From Bosea sp. ANAM02 (GTDB taxonomy: Bacteria > Pseudomonadota > Alphaproteobacteria > Rhizobiales > Beijerinckiaceae), in the NCBI RefSeq assembly GCF_011764485.1, contig NZ_AP022848.1, positions 4,306,001 to 4,370,000 of the forward strand: 64,000 nucleotides of DNA, written 5' to 3'. The notes below the pieces were generated by a model that was given only the letters and a program-made list of their open reading frames with translations, did no database searches and was not told the DNA's origin. Made by a program: the position numbers and the translations under genes. Positions 1 through 8,774 of this stretch are shown one piece after another (position 1 is the stretch's first letter; every line of letters begins with the position of its first letter).

Positions 1-771
1 ATCGCCCGGCTGATCGAGGCCGGCGATACCGGGCCGGACGCCTTCCTGCGCGCCCATACCCCGCTGGTCGAGAACCTTGCCACCGCCCGCATCTACGAGA
101 TCGGCGCCGAGACGGGGGCCCGGGCGCACGCCGTCCACGTCTCGACCTCGCGCGGCTTCGAGATCTGCAACATGTACAAGCGCGCCGGCTACAAGGCGAC
201 GGTCGAGAGCTGCGTGCAGTATTTCATGCTCAATGCCGAGGAGCACGGCCCGCGCTTCGGCGCCAAGATCAAGCATTACCCGCCGATCCGCCCGAAGGCC
301 GAGAGCGACCTGCTCTGGAGCCATCTCGCCGCCGGCCATTGCGACTTCATCTCCTCGGACCATGTCTCCTGGGGGCTGGAGAAGAAGGGCGACCCGATGA
401 TCTTCAAGAACACCTCGGGCGGGCCGGGCATCGAGACCTTGCTGCCGGCGCTCTGGACCGGCTGCGAGGAGCACGGCCTGTCGCCGACCATCGTGGTGAA
501 GCAGCTCTGCGAGGGGCCGGCCAAGGCCTTCCTGCTCGCCGACAAGGGGCGGCTCGGAGCCGGCGCCGATGCCGACATCACCGTGCTGGAGCCCGGCCGC
601 TTCATCCACGATCCCGGCAAGAGCCTCTCGGCGGTGAAGTGGAGCTCGATGGAGGGCCGTGAGTTCCGTGTCCGCGTCGCCGCCACCTATGTCCGCGGCC
701 AGCTCGCCTGGGACGGCAATGCGATCCGCAACAAGGCCGGCGACGGCCGCTTCCTGCGCCCGGCGGCTTAA
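1..771 (+). CDS. Hydantoinase/dihydropyrimidinase-like cyclic amidohydrolase (C-terminal part)
   Basis: This is the C-terminal 256 residues of a cyclic amidohydrolase; the reading frame is open from base 1, so the start lies outside the window. The family opens cyclic amide rings (hydantoins, dihydropyrimidines, allantoin) at a metal centre inside a TIM barrel. Visible hallmarks are the HVSTSRG segment (metal-ligand His region of the barrel), the CVQYF segment, the ISSDH motif carrying the catalytic Asp, and the C-terminal GAGADADITVLEP strand typical of the small beta domain. The next gene starts 4 bp after the stop, and encodes an M20 amidohydrolase that would act on the ring-opened carbamoyl product, so the two probably work in sequence. 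Hydantoinase, allantoinase and dihydropyrimidinase cannot be separated from this fragment. Confidence 0.85.
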   Translation: MARLIEAGDTGPDAFLRAHTPLVENLATARIYEIGAETGARAHAVHVSTSRGFEICNMYKRAGYKATVESCVQYFMLNAEEHGPRFGAKIKHYPPIRPKAESDLLWSHLAAGHCDFISSDHVSWGLEKKGDPMIFKNTSGGPGIETLLPALWTGCEEHGLSPTIVVKQLCEGPAKAFLLADKGRLGAGADADITVLEPGRFIHDPGKSLSAVKWSSMEGREFRVRVAATYVRGQLAWDGNAIRNKAGDGRFLRPAA

Positions 772-775
772 GCCG

Positions 776-2020
776 ATGTCGATCGATCAGGACCGGCTCT
801 GGCGCCGCATCGAGGCGCTCTCCGCCATCACCGACCCGGAGCGTCCGTGGACGCGCCGCTCCTTCACGCCGCGCTTTCTCGAAGGGCGGGAATGGCTGGC
901 AGCGGAATTCAACGCGGCCGGGCTGGAGACCGAACTCGATGCCGCCGGCAACCTGATCGGTCGGCTCGCGGGCGCCGATCCCGCGCTGAAGCCGATCCTG
1001 ATCGGCTCGCATTCCGACACGGTACCCTCCGGCGGGCGCTATGACGGCATCCTCGGCGTGCTCGCCGCGCTGGAGGTCGCGCAGAGCTTCAGCGAGCGCG
1101 GCGACCGCCTGCGCCATACGCTGGAGGTCGTGGACTTCCTGGCAGAGGAGCCGAGCGAATTCGGCCTCTCCTGCATCGGCAGCCGCGCGCTCGCCGGCAC
1201 CCTGACCGATGAGCATCTGGCGCTGACCCGCCCGGACGGCATGACCTTGCGCGAAGGCATCGCCTTCGTCGGCGGCCGACCGGACGAGCTGGCCTCGATC
1301 AGGCGGCCCGCGGACGGCATCGCGGCCTATGTCGAGGTCCATATCGAGCAGGGCCGCGTGCTGGAGAACGAACGCATCCCGATCGGCATCGTCACCGATA
1401 TCGTCGGCATCCGCCGCGAGCGCATCATCGTCACCGGCCGGGCCGACCACGCCGGCGCGACGCCGATGCCGCTCCGGGCCGATGCGCTGGTCGGCGCCGC
1501 CAAGCTCGTCGAGGCCGCCTATAAGCGCGCGCTCTCGACCTCGCGGGACAACCAGCCGCTCGTCGCCACCTTCGGGCGCATCGAGGTCAGCCCCAATGCG
1601 GCGAACGCCGTGCCGGGCGAGGCCATTCTGACGCTCGAAGTCCGCTCCGGCAACGAGGCGGCGGTCAAGGCCTTCGGCGAGGCGCTGGTGCGCGACCTGC
1701 GTCCTACCCTCGAAGACCTGCGTCTCACCATCGCGATCGAGCCGATCAGCCATGTCGCGCCGACGGCCTGCGCGCCGGCGGTTCGTTCGGCCATCGCCAA
1801 TGCCTCGGCCTCGCTCGGGCTCGCGACGCGCGACCTGCCGAGCGGAGCCGGCCATGACGGCGTCCATATCGCCCATATCGGCCCGGTCGGCATGATCTTC
1901 GTGCCCTGCCTGGAAGGCCGCAGCCATGCGCCTGAGGAATCGATCACGCCGGATCAAGCCGGCGACGGCGCCCGCGTGCTGGCCGAGACGGTGCGCCTGC
2001 TCGACACGCAACTGGGCTGA
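776..2020 (+). CDS. M20-family Zn-dependent amidohydrolase (N-carbamoyl-L-amino acid hydrolase / allantoate amidohydrolase type)
   Basis: A 414-residue M20-family hydrolase that removes a carbamoyl (or ureido) group from a ring-opened substrate. Metal-ligand motifs appear in the usual order: GSHSDT, GGRYDG, the acidic pair in AEEPSEFG, HIEQG, and a C-terminal SHAPEE, with the dimerisation domain in between. The ATG at 776 is preferred because it gives the standard MSIDQDRLW start and follows the upstream stop by 4 bp; upstream in-frame codons overlap the previous gene. It sits between a hydantoinase-like gene and a hydantoin/Asp-Glu racemase, the classic hydantoin set. Allantoate amidohydrolase (AllC) is the main alternative, which the racemase also permits. 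Confidence 0.88.
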   Translation: MSIDQDRLWRRIEALSAITDPERPWTRRSFTPRFLEGREWLAAEFNAAGLETELDAAGNLIGRLAGADPALKPILIGSHSDTVPSGGRYDGILGVLAALEVAQSFSERGDRLRHTLEVVDFLAEEPSEFGLSCIGSRALAGTLTDEHLALTRPDGMTLREGIAFVGGRPDELASIRRPADGIAAYVEVHIEQGRVLENERIPIGIVTDIVGIRRERIIVTGRADHAGATPMPLRADALVGAAKLVEAAYKRALSTSRDNQPLVATFGRIEVSPNAANAVPGEAILTLEVRSGNEAAVKAFGEALVRDLRPTLEDLRLTIAIEPISHVAPTACAPAVRSAIANASASLGLATRDLPSGAGHDGVHIAHIGPVGMIFVPCLEGRSHAPEESITPDQAGDGARVLAETVRLLDTQLG

Positions 2021-2025
2021 ACGCG

Positions 2026-2688
2026 ATGGACTGGGCCACAAGCGACCTCGCCGAACGCGATCTCTACAAGCTCCTCGTCAGCACGGTGCTCCCGCGCCCG
2101 ATCGCGCTGGTCACCACCGTCGATGCGCAGGGGCGCGCCAATGCCGCGCCCTTCAGCTTCTTCAACGTCTTCAGCCATGCGCCGCCGCTTGTCGTTCTCG
2201 GCATCGACGGCCGGGGCGGCGACGAGCCCCTGAAGGATACAATGCGCAATATCCGCGAGACCGGCAGCTTCGTGGTGAACCTCGTCGACCGGGCCATGGT
2301 CTCGGCCATGCAGGTCTGCGCGATCGATTTCACCGACGGCACCGACGAGATCGCAGCCGCAGGCCTCGCCACGACGGCCAGCCGCGCCGTCCCCGCGCCG
2401 CGCCTTGCGGTCTCCCCGGTGCAACTCGAATGCCGCGAGACGGTCTCGCTTTCGCTCGGCACGCGGCATCGCAATCTCGTCGTCGGCGAAATCGTCCATC
2501 TCCATATCCGCGATGGCCTCGTCGACGAGCGGCTGCATGTCGATATCGCCAAGCTCGACCTCGTCGGCCGCCTGCACGGCGCGGACTGGTATGTCGGCCT
2601 CGGCGATCGGTTCCAGGAACCGCGCCAGACGGTGGAAAGCTGGCGCGAACGGCACCGGCCAGGCACGCCCGAGGGAGAGATGTCGTGA
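2026..2688 (+). CDS. Flavin reductase-like domain protein (FMN-binding split barrel)
   Basis: A 220-residue protein of the flavin reductase-like (DIM6/NTAB) family. The RPIALVTT strand near residue 24 and the following NAAPFSFFNVFS segment are the typical FMN-binding face; the family either reduces flavin for a two-component monooxygenase or binds FMN with other roles. No oxygenase partner is encoded in the window, so it may lie upstream of base 1 or the protein may act on its own. The start is 6 bp after the M20 hydrolase stop and the stop overlaps the GTG of the racemase by 4 bp, so it belongs to the same operon. Confidence 0.82.
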   Translation: MDWATSDLAERDLYKLLVSTVLPRPIALVTTVDAQGRANAAPFSFFNVFSHAPPLVVLGIDGRGGDEPLKDTMRNIRETGSFVVNLVDRAMVSAMQVCAIDFTDGTDEIAAAGLATTASRAVPAPRLAVSPVQLECRETVSLSLGTRHRNLVVGEIVHLHIRDGLVDERLHVDIAKLDLVGRLHGADWYVGLGDRFQEPRQTVESWRERHRPGTPEGEMS

Positions 2689-3368
2689 GCGGCACGATCT
2701 ACGTCATCAATCCGAATTCGACCGAACGCGTGACGCGCGGCATCGAAGAGGCCGTGGCTCCCCTGCGCATGGCCGGCGGGCCGGCGATCGAATGCCTGAC
2801 GCTGGCCGACGGCCCGCCCGGCATTCAGTCGCAACGCGATGTCGACGGATTGATCCCGGCCCTGCTCAAGCGCGCCGCGGGCCTTGAAAACGAAGCCGCC
2901 GCCTTCGTCGTCGCCTGCTTCTCCGATCCCGGCATGCACGCCCTGCGCGAGCAGAGCACGAGGCCTGTGCTCGGCATCGCCGAAAGCGGCGTGCTGACGG
3001 CGCTGACGCTCGGCCAGCGCTTCGGCATCGTCGCGATGCTGCAGAATTCGATCCCGCGCCATCTGCGCTATCTCGGCGCCATGGGCATGATGGATCGCTT
3101 CGCCAGCGACCTGCCGGTGAACCTCACCATCCAGGAAATGGCCGACGAACGGATCACGCTGGAACGGATGATCGGCGTCGGCCGGAGATTGCGCGACACC
3201 CATCACGCCGACGTGCTGGTGATGGGTTGCGCCGGCATGGCGCGCTTCCGCGAACCGCTGGAACGCGCGCTCGGCATTCCCGTCGTCGAGCCGACCCAGG
3301 CCGCGGTGACGATGGCGATCGGGCGCATCCGGCTGGGCTGGGGCGGCCGCCCCCTCGACGGAGGCTGA
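2685..3368 (+). CDS. Asp/Glu/hydantoin racemase family protein
   Basis: A 227-residue racemase-family protein starting at GTG in a GTGA overlap with the flavin reductase-like gene. The IYVINPNSTERVT N-terminus is characteristic of hydantoin/allantoin racemases. The two catalytic cysteines expected in this cofactor-independent family are visible in AFVVACFSDPG and VLVMGCAGM. The role would be to interconvert enantiomers of the cyclic or linear substrate so that stereospecific downstream hydrolases can use both. The gene context with amidohydrolase and M20 hydrolase supports hydantoin or allantoin rather than aspartate or glutamate as substrate. Confidence 0.85.
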   Translation: MSGTIYVINPNSTERVTRGIEEAVAPLRMAGGPAIECLTLADGPPGIQSQRDVDGLIPALLKRAAGLENEAAAFVVACFSDPGMHALREQSTRPVLGIAESGVLTALTLGQRFGIVAMLQNSIPRHLRYLGAMGMMDRFASDLPVNLTIQEMADERITLERMIGVGRRLRDTHHADVLVMGCAGMARFREPLERALGIPVVEPTQAAVTMAIGRIRLGWGGRPLDGG

Positions 3369-3370
3369 CC

Positions 3371-4810
3371 ATGGACAGACTCGCGACCGAGCTCGCCGGG
3401 CTGCTCGGCGAGGGGAATGTCCTCGTCTCCGCGCAGGACCAGGCGCCGTTCCTGACCGACTGGCTCGGCAAGTATCGCGGTGCCGCGCGTGCGGTGGTGC
3501 GGCCGGGCTCGACCGAGGAGGTCGCCGCCGTGATGCGGCTTTGCGCCAGCCATGGCGTGCCGGTCGTGCCCCAGGGAGGGAACACCAGCATGTCCGGCGG
3601 CGCCACGCCAGACGAGGCGGGTAAGGCGATCGTCTTATCGCTGACGCGACTCAATCGCATTCGCAATATTGATTCTGTCGGGAACACCATCACCGTGGAT
3701 GCCGGCGTTGTCCTCGCGCGGGTTCAGCAGGCGACCGAGGCGGCCGGGCGCTTCTTTCCGCTGAGCCTCGGCGCAGAAGGGAGCTGCACCATCGGCGGCA
3801 ATCTCGCCGCCAATGCCGGCGGCGTCGCCGTGCTGCGCTACGGCACGATGCGGGAACTCACGCTGGGGCTCGAGGTGGTGCTGGCCGACGGACGCGTCTG
3901 GGACGGGTTGACCGCCCTGCGCAAGGACAATACCGGCTACGCGCTGCGCGATCTCTTCATCGGTTCCGAGGGCACGCTCGGCATCATCACCGGCGCGGTG
4001 CTCAAGCTCTTCGCCCGGCCACAGGCGCGCGCCACGGCCTTCGTCGCCGTGCAGGATACGGCGGCGGCGCTCTCGCTGCTAGGGGTGGTCCGGGATCGCT
4101 GTGGCGACCGCGTCACCGCCTTCGAATTCATGACCGGCGATTGCCTCGCTCTCATCCTCCAGCATATCGCCGACGCACGCCTGCCGCTGGCGGAGATGCC
4201 GCCCGCCGCGGTGCTGGTCGAATTGTCGGATCAGGACGACGCCGCGGCGCTCGGCGAAAAGCTCGAAGCGGCGCTGATCGGTGGGGTCGAGGCCGGGCTC
4301 GTGATCGATGCCGCCGTCGCGCAGGACGGCACGCAGGCCCGGGCCTTCTGGCGCATTCGCGAAGGTGTCTCCGAGGCTTTGGTGCGCGCCGGCAAGGCGG
4401 CCAAGCACGACGTCTCGATGCCGGTCTCGGCCATGGCCGAATTCGTCGCGGCCGCCGATGCTGCCGTCAGGACGGCAGCATCGGGCGTCCGGCCGATCGT
4501 CTTCGGTCATCTCGGCGACGGCAACCTGCATTACAACCTGCTGCCGGGCGCGGATCAGGACCCGGCCGTCTTCGCGGTGATCGCACCCGAACTCACCCGC
4601 ATCGTCCATGACGAGATCGGACGCCGGCGCGGCTCGATCAGCGCCGAGCATGGCATCGGCCAGTTGCGCGTCGCCGAGATGCCGCTGCGCAAGGCGCCGA
4701 TCGAGCTCGAGCTAATGCGCTCGCTCAAGGACCTGTTCGACCCCGCAGGACTACTGAACCCCGGCAAGCTTCTGCCGGGCAAGCCCCTGCCCTCTTCCAC
4801 CAGCAATTGA
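3371..4810 (+). CDS. FAD-linked 2-hydroxyacid dehydrogenase (GlcD / D-2-hydroxyglutarate dehydrogenase type)
   Basis: A 479-residue FAD-binding oxidoreductase. The N-terminal PCMH-type FAD domain shows VVPQGGNTSMSGG, the central part has SLGAEGSCTIGGNLAANAGG, and the C-terminal FAD-oxidase domain carries GHLGDGNLHYN and the near-terminal SAEHGIGQ motif with the active-site His. Enzymes of this type oxidise D-2-hydroxyacids (D-lactate, glycolate, D-2-hydroxyglutarate) and pass electrons to quinone or a cytochrome. ATG 3371 lies 2 bp after the racemase stop. Within the operon it probably oxidises a hydroxyacid intermediate released from the heterocycle; the actual substrate cannot be read from sequence. 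Confidence 0.87.
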   Translation: MDRLATELAGLLGEGNVLVSAQDQAPFLTDWLGKYRGAARAVVRPGSTEEVAAVMRLCASHGVPVVPQGGNTSMSGGATPDEAGKAIVLSLTRLNRIRNIDSVGNTITVDAGVVLARVQQATEAAGRFFPLSLGAEGSCTIGGNLAANAGGVAVLRYGTMRELTLGLEVVLADGRVWDGLTALRKDNTGYALRDLFIGSEGTLGIITGAVLKLFARPQARATAFVAVQDTAAALSLLGVVRDRCGDRVTAFEFMTGDCLALILQHIADARLPLAEMPPAAVLVELSDQDDAAALGEKLEAALIGGVEAGLVIDAAVAQDGTQARAFWRIREGVSEALVRAGKAAKHDVSMPVSAMAEFVAAADAAVRTAASGVRPIVFGHLGDGNLHYNLLPGADQDPAVFAVIAPELTRIVHDEIGRRRGSISAEHGIGQLRVAEMPLRKAPIELELMRSLKDLFDPAGLLNPGKLLPGKPLPSSTSN

Positions 4811-4818
4811 GGACCACC

Positions 4819-5748
4819 ATGGCTCTGCTCGATGAAACCGCCGATGGCGTCTATGTCATCGCGGTGACGCCCTTCACCGAAACCGGCGCGCTCGATCTCG
4901 ACAGCACCGAGCGCATGGTCGATTTCTACCTGGAGAAAGGCGCGACCGGCCTGACCGTGCTCGGCATGATGGGCGAGGCCCCGAAGCTGACGGCGGAGGA
5001 ATCCCGCATCTTCGTGCGCCGCGTGCTGAAGCGCGTGGATGGTCGCGTGCCGGTCGTCGCCGGCGTTTCGGCGGCGGGCTTCGCCGCGATGGCCGAACTC
5101 AGCGAAAGCGTGATGGGCGATGGCGCCGCCGGCGTCATGGTCGCGCCACCCTCGAACCTGCGCACCGACGACCAGATCGTCTCCTATTATGCGATGGTGG
5201 CCGAGACGCTGGGCCCGAAGACGCCCTTCGTACTGCAGGATTTCCCGCTGGTGACGCAGGTGCAGATCACGCCGGCCGTCATCCTGAAGATCGTCGCGGC
5301 GCACCCGTCCTGTGTCATGCTCAAGCATGAGGATTGGCCGGGCCTCGCCAAGATCTCGGCTCTGCGTGCGGCGAGCGACAAGGGCGGCCGGCGCATCTCG
5401 ATCCTCGTCGGCAATGGCGGCATGTTCCTGCCGGAGGAATTGTCGCGCGGCGCCGACGGCGCCATGACCGGCTTCGCCTATCCCGAGATGATGGTCGATG
5501 TCTGGAAGACCCATGCCGCCGGAAAGGTCGAGCGGGCGCATGATCTGTTCGACGCCTATCTGCCGCTGGCGCGCTACGAGCAGCAGCCCGGCCTCGGCCT
5601 CGCCATCCGCAAGTACACGCTGGCGAAGCGCGGCGCGATCGGCTCCGCCACCCTGCGCAAGCCGGGCGGGGCATTGTCCAAGGCGGATATCGCCGATATC
5701 GAACGGCTCATCGCGCGGCAGGAGCGGCGCCTGAAGGAGATCGGCTGA
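4819..5748 (+). CDS. DapA-family (DHDPS/NAL superfamily) lyase of unknown substrate
   Basis: A 309-residue TIM-barrel class I aldolase/lyase of the dihydrodipicolinate synthase family. The Schiff-base lysine is expected at Lys169 (VMLKHEDWPG). It is not a true DapA: where DHDPS has GTTGE this protein has GMMGE (residues 49-53), and the YNxP strand carrying the catalytic tyrosine is replaced by LQDFP (residues 139-143). The start ATG 4819 follows the dehydrogenase stop by 8 bp with GAGGACC in front; a TTG at 4807 would overlap the upstream stop. The downstream SDR overlaps its TGA, indicating translational coupling. It likely cleaves or condenses a 2-keto acid in the same catabolic route. Confidence 0.83.
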   Translation: MALLDETADGVYVIAVTPFTETGALDLDSTERMVDFYLEKGATGLTVLGMMGEAPKLTAEESRIFVRRVLKRVDGRVPVVAGVSAAGFAAMAELSESVMGDGAAGVMVAPPSNLRTDDQIVSYYAMVAETLGPKTPFVLQDFPLVTQVQITPAVILKIVAAHPSCVMLKHEDWPGLAKISALRAASDKGGRRISILVGNGGMFLPEELSRGADGAMTGFAYPEMMVDVWKTHAAGKVERAHDLFDAYLPLARYEQQPGLGLAIRKYTLAKRGAIGSATLRKPGGALSKADIADIERLIARQERRLKEIG

Positions 5749-6533
5749 TGGACCTCGGACTTTCCGGAAAGCGCGCCCTCGTCCTGGGCGCCAGCCGCGG
5801 GCTCGGCGCGGTGATCGCGCAGACGCTCGTTGCCGAAGGCGCGACCGTCATCGCTGCAGCCCGCAGCACCGATGTCACGGAAAGCTGGATCGCCGGCCTC
5901 CCGGCGCAGCAGCGCGGCCGCGCCAGTGCCGCGAAGCTCGACCTTGCCGATATCGCATCGGTCGATGCGCTCGCCGACAGGCTGATCGCCGAAGGCGGCG
6001 TCGATATCCTGATCGGCAATTCCGGCGGCCCGCCGCCGGGCGAGGCGCGCGACGCCAAGCGCGACGACTGGCTCAGGCATTTCGAGGGAATGGCCGCCAA
6101 CCTGTTCCATCTGGCACAGCGCCTGCTGCCCGGCATGACGGAGCGCGGCTTCGGCCGGATCGTCACGATCGCCTCCTCCGGCGTCGAGCAGCCGATCCCC
6201 CGGCTCGCCCTGTCCAACGGCATCCGCGCCGCCGTGATCGGCTGGTCGAAGACGCTGGCCTCGGAGGTCGCGGGCAGCGGCGTGACGGTGAATGTCGTGC
6301 TGCCGGGCCGCATCCATACCGAGCGGGTCGACCAGCTCGACGACGCCGCGGCAGCGCGCAGCGGCGGCACGCGCGAGGCGGTCGCGAAAGCCTCGATCGC
6401 GACGATTCCCGCCGGGCGCTATGGCAAGCCGCAGGAATTCGCCGATGTCGTCACCTTCCTCGCCAGCGAACGGGCGAGCTATGTGACCGGTGCGAAGATC
6501 CGCATCGATGGAGGTTTGATCAGGGGCATCTGA
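5748..6533 (+). CDS. SDR-family oxidoreductase lacking the canonical YxxxK pair
   Basis: A 261-residue short-chain dehydrogenase-like protein. The dinucleotide-binding GASRGLG motif is near residue 17, an NSGG segment replaces the usual NNAG, and the C-terminus ends with YVTGAKIRIDGG. After the TIASSG strand the expected Tyr-x-x-x-Lys is replaced by LALSNGIRAAV, so the classical general base and lysine are absent. A subgroup of SDRs with this SN-x-x-R signature exists as I recall; its chemistry is poorly defined. The ATG overlaps the stop of the DapA-family gene by one base. It is the last gene of the operon; the next gene is convergent, 8 bp away. Confidence 0.82.
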   Translation: MDLGLSGKRALVLGASRGLGAVIAQTLVAEGATVIAAARSTDVTESWIAGLPAQQRGRASAAKLDLADIASVDALADRLIAEGGVDILIGNSGGPPPGEARDAKRDDWLRHFEGMAANLFHLAQRLLPGMTERGFGRIVTIASSGVEQPIPRLALSNGIRAAVIGWSKTLASEVAGSGVTVNVVLPGRIHTERVDQLDDAAAARSGGTREAVAKASIATIPAGRYGKPQEFADVVTFLASERASYVTGAKIRIDGGLIRGI

Positions 6534-6541
6534 AATGCCGG

Positions 6542-7207
6542 TCACGGCGTGACGATGCGCCAGTCGCCACGCCAGAGACCCGCTCCGGCCGCCCTGGCCT
6601 TGGCCATGTCGGCCGCGAAGGCTGCGCCGCCTTCCGGCATGGGCCGCGCCCAACCCTGCAGGACCAGCAGGCGCGCGACGTCGCCCGCGGGCAATGCATC
6701 CTTCGCTTCCAGACGACAATCGGCAACGATGCCGCCATCGGCCGACATGTCGCGCGGCTGGCAGGACAGGCTGCGGTTGGCGACGGTGTTGTGCAAGGCG
6801 GCGCGGGCCTGCAGGCCGCATGACCAGCGGGCCTCGCCATCGAGACAGACATCGGTCGCACGAGGCGCCTCGACTCCCGCAAGCCGAACGATCCTCTCGC
6901 CGTCGCGGAAGCTTGCGCCATCGATGGAGCGCAGAGGCGGCGCCACCTCGAAGGCCGAAAGCGCGGCAGGATCATCCGGGCGCCGAGCCGCCTGCGCTTC
7001 CTTCGCAGCGGTCTCCATCCGCCCGTCGAGTTTCGCCGCTGAAGCCGCGGCCCGGTCCGCCGCGATCATCTCGGCAGCAGCCGGCGATGCCCCTTCGCCG
7101 ACAGGAGCGCGCTCGTCGAGAAGGATCAGGACAAGGACGGCACTCAGCAGAACGATACCCGTGATCAGGACCGGAAGCGCCACGGTCTGGAATCGAAACC
7201 GGCGCAT
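6542..7207 (-). CDS. Membrane-anchored thermonuclease-like (SNase-fold) protein
   Basis: A 221-residue protein with one N-terminal membrane helix (about residues 8-30), an Ala-rich linker and a C-terminal domain resembling staphylococcal-nuclease folds: IVRLAGVEAPR, a CGLQARAALH helix, LVLQGWARP and a final AKARAAGAGLW helix. Such proteins are common small periplasm-facing nuclease-like proteins in alphaproteobacteria. The catalytic Arg/Glu set of SNase cannot be confirmed; GVEAPR replaces the usual GIDAPE, so activity is uncertain. The ATG at 7207 begins the hydrophobic segment directly; longer upstream extensions overlap the ugd promoter region and look non-coding. It converges with the SDR at 6533. 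Confidence 0.7.
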   Translation of the reverse strand: MRRFRFQTVALPVLITGIVLLSAVLVLILLDERAPVGEGASPAAAEMIAADRAAASAAKLDGRMETAAKEAQAARRPDDPAALSAFEVAPPLRSIDGASFRDGERIVRLAGVEAPRATDVCLDGEARWSCGLQARAALHNTVANRSLSCQPRDMSADGGIVADCRLEAKDALPAGDVARLLVLQGWARPMPEGGAAFAADMAKARAAGAGLWRGDWRIVTP

Positions 7208-7390
7208 CCCCCTCCCTCTCTCCCGATCCTCGGCCACACTTGGATGGGCCGAGTCAGCCCAAGCCGACATCTTGATCATGGGCTTCGGCGGATGTGAAGT
7301 CCGACGCATCGGCAAGTTTTGATGCTCGCGCTCGGATAGCGGGCAGGTTATATCCCAGCGTAATCGAAGATCGGATGGTGGGATCGACCG

Positions 7391-8737
7391 ATGAAGATCG
7401 TGATGGTTGGCTCGGGCTATGTCGGGCTCGTCTCCGGGGCGTGCTTTGCGGATTTCGGGCATGAGGTGGTCTGCGTCGACAAGGTCGAGGCCAAGGTCTC
7501 GGCGCTGAAGCGCGGTGAGATTCCGATCTTCGAGCCCGGCCTTGCGGATCTGGTGCGGACGAATGCGGCGGCGGGCCGCCTGTCCTTCACCACCGATCTC
7601 GCCGGTCCCGTCGCCGAAGCGGATGCGGTCTTCATCGCCGTCGGCACGCCGTCGCGTCGCGGCGACGGCTTCGCCGATCTCTCCTATGTCTATGCCGCGA
7701 CCCGCGAGATCGCGCAGGCGCTGCGGGGCTATACGGTGATCGTGACCAAGTCGACGGTGCCGGTCGGCACTGGCGACGAGGTCGAGCGCATCGTCCGGGA
7801 ACTCAGGCCCGATGCCGATTTCGCCGTCGTCTCCAACCCGGAATTCCTGCGCGAGGGCGCCGCGATCGAGGATTTCAAGCGGCCGGACCGCATCGTCGTC
7901 GGCACCGACGACGAACGGGCGCGCACCGTCATGGCCGATATCTACCGACCTCTCTATCTCAACAACGCGCCGATCCTGAATACTGGCCGGCGCACAGCGG
8001 AGCTGACGAAATACGCCGCCAACGCTTTCCTGGCGACCAAGATCACCTTCATCAACGAGATCGCCGATCTCTGCGAGCAGGTCGGCGCCAATGTCCAGGA
8101 CGTCGCCCGCGGCATGGGGCTCGACAACCGCATCGGCGGCAAGTTCCTGCACGCCGGGCCGGGCTATGGCGGTTCCTGCTTCCCGAAGGACACGCTCGCG
8201 CTGATCAAGACGGCGCAGGATTACGGCACGCCCTCGCGCATCGTCGAGACGGTCGCGGCGGTGAACGACCAGCGTAAGCGCGCGATGGGCCGCAAGGTCG
8301 TCGCGGCCTGCGGCGGCGCGGTGCGGGGCAAGACGATCGCGGTGCTGGGCCTGACCTTCAAGCCGAACACCGACGACATGCGCGACGCGCCCTCGATCGC
8401 CGTGATCACCGCGCTGATGGATGGCGGCGCCACGATCCGGGCCTATGACCCCGAGGGCATGGAGCAGGCGAAGGCAGTGCTGCCGGCAGGCGTGACCTAT
8501 TGCGGCGACGCCTATGATTGCGTGACAGGCGCGGATGCGGCGGTGATCGTGACCGAATGGAACATCTTCCGCGCGCTCGATCTCGACCGCGTCAAGGCCG
8601 CGATGGCGGCGCCCGTCCTCGTCGACCTGCGCAATGTCTACCGGGCCGAGCAGGTCCGCGCCAAGGGCTTCACCTATGCCGATGTCGGCCGCGGCGTCGT
8701 TGCGCCCGGCGGCAGGGAAACCGAAAGCGCGGCCTGA
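7391..8737 (+). CDS. ugd: UDP-glucose 6-dehydrogenase
   Basis: A 448-residue NAD-dependent enzyme that oxidises UDP-glucose twice to UDP-glucuronate, a precursor for acidic exopolysaccharide. The Rossmann motif is GSGYVG at the N-terminus, STVPVGT and EFLREG motifs are intact, and the catalytic Cys263 lies in GYGGSCFPKD. The C-terminal NAD/UDP domain has GLTFKPNTDDMRD. The length equals that of typical bacterial Ugd. It is transcribed alone, but UDP-glucuronate 4-epimerase at 12227 would use its product, linking it to the polysaccharide genes downstream. Confidence 0.95.
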   Translation: MKIVMVGSGYVGLVSGACFADFGHEVVCVDKVEAKVSALKRGEIPIFEPGLADLVRTNAAAGRLSFTTDLAGPVAEADAVFIAVGTPSRRGDGFADLSYVYAATREIAQALRGYTVIVTKSTVPVGTGDEVERIVRELRPDADFAVVSNPEFLREGAAIEDFKRPDRIVVGTDDERARTVMADIYRPLYLNNAPILNTGRRTAELTKYAANAFLATKITFINEIADLCEQVGANVQDVARGMGLDNRIGGKFLHAGPGYGGSCFPKDTLALIKTAQDYGTPSRIVETVAAVNDQRKRAMGRKVVAACGGAVRGKTIAVLGLTFKPNTDDMRDAPSIAVITALMDGGATIRAYDPEGMEQAKAVLPAGVTYCGDAYDCVTGADAAVIVTEWNIFRALDLDRVKAAMAAPVLVDLRNVYRAEQVRAKGFTYADVGRGVVAPGGRETESAA

Positions 8738-8774
8738 GCGACGCCGCGCCGGCCTGCTCGCGGGCGCTTCATGT

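Noticed and set aside
602..2041. 479-codon minus-strand frame over the M20 hydrolase
   Set aside because: Composition is Arg/Ala/Asp-rich antisense translation without family motifs, and the plus-strand operon is continuous.
4819..5748. Genuine dapA
   Set aside because: The Thr-Thr and Tyr catalytic residues are replaced and the gene lies in a catabolic operon.
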